64,000 bases of DNA, taken from assembly GCA_905221605.1 (NCBI GenBank), contig CAJNDS010002213.1, positions 560,136 through 624,135 of the forward strand. Reading direction: 5' to 3'. The notes under the pieces are model-generated. The model was not told the origin of the DNA, searched no databases, and was given only the letters and a program-made list of their open reading frames with translations. The number at the start of each line of letters is the position of its first letter. The first letter of the stretch is position 1. A program made the translations under genes and the position numbers. The DNA comes from Symbiodinium natans (taxonomy: Eukaryota > Sar > Dinophyceae > Suessiales > Symbiodiniaceae). Positions 63,831-64,000 of the stretch are shown one piece after another.

Positions 63831-64000
63831 ACGTCTTAGGGTTTAGGGTTCAGCTGGCTGTTCGTAGGGAAGAGGTAGGGTGCCTTGTATCCTCGCTTGT
63901 ATATAACCCCTGAGGGATTTCATGATTCCCTCATTCCCTGCTAAGGACCAGTAAGTTTAAGGGAGAGGGGTGAAGGGTTAGGGTTTCGAATTTAGAGGCG

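Overview
The window reads as nuclear DNA of a dinoflagellate. The evidence is the plant/alveolate-type telomere heptamer TTTAGGG/CCCTAAA scattered everywhere, very gene-poor sequence, all recognisable genes on one strand (minus), and introns with GC, GA or GT donors and AG|G acceptors. The species cannot be named from the sequence.

The central result is that the telomere-repeat arrays are not a chromosome end. They lie mostly inside introns, and many of the short unique islands between them are exons. This is shown best by a SAM-dependent methyltransferase gene (28023 to 17602, minus). Seventeen exons of 22-95 nt join in phase into a 262-codon frame whose family motifs appear in order, spread over 10.4 kb and separated by telomeric arrays, homopolymers and MITE-like palindromes. 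It is followed 320 bp downstream by a six-unit polyubiquitin gene (17282 to 15220, minus) with a 116-117 nt GA-AG intron at the same codon of every monomer.

From about 29.6 kb to the right edge lie two tandem paralogous genes for a CNG/EAG-type six-helix cation channel: copy A (about 48.0 to 29.6 kb) and copy B (beyond 64 kb to about 49 kb). Corresponding exons can be paired along both copies, which fixes strand and frame even for tiny exons. The comparison exposes introns present in one copy and absent from the other, each bordered by a short direct repeat, one also with terminal inverted repeats. This is the signature of recent intron gain by introner-like elements, some carrying telomeric arrays.

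The left 15 kb holds more exon-like islands, nearly all best read on the minus strand, which I could not assign to a family. The rest is intron or spacer: telomeric arrays and variants (TTTGGGG, TTTAGAGG, GGTGTTTAG, TTATTAGGG), several palindromic MITE-like families, an inverted GC-rich element pair, a 140-bp tandem repeat, a long GT microsatellite, an AT-rich island between poly-C and poly-G, and G-run minisatellites. I saw no rRNA, tRNA, CRISPR or bacterial-type features, and no spliced-leader sequence.
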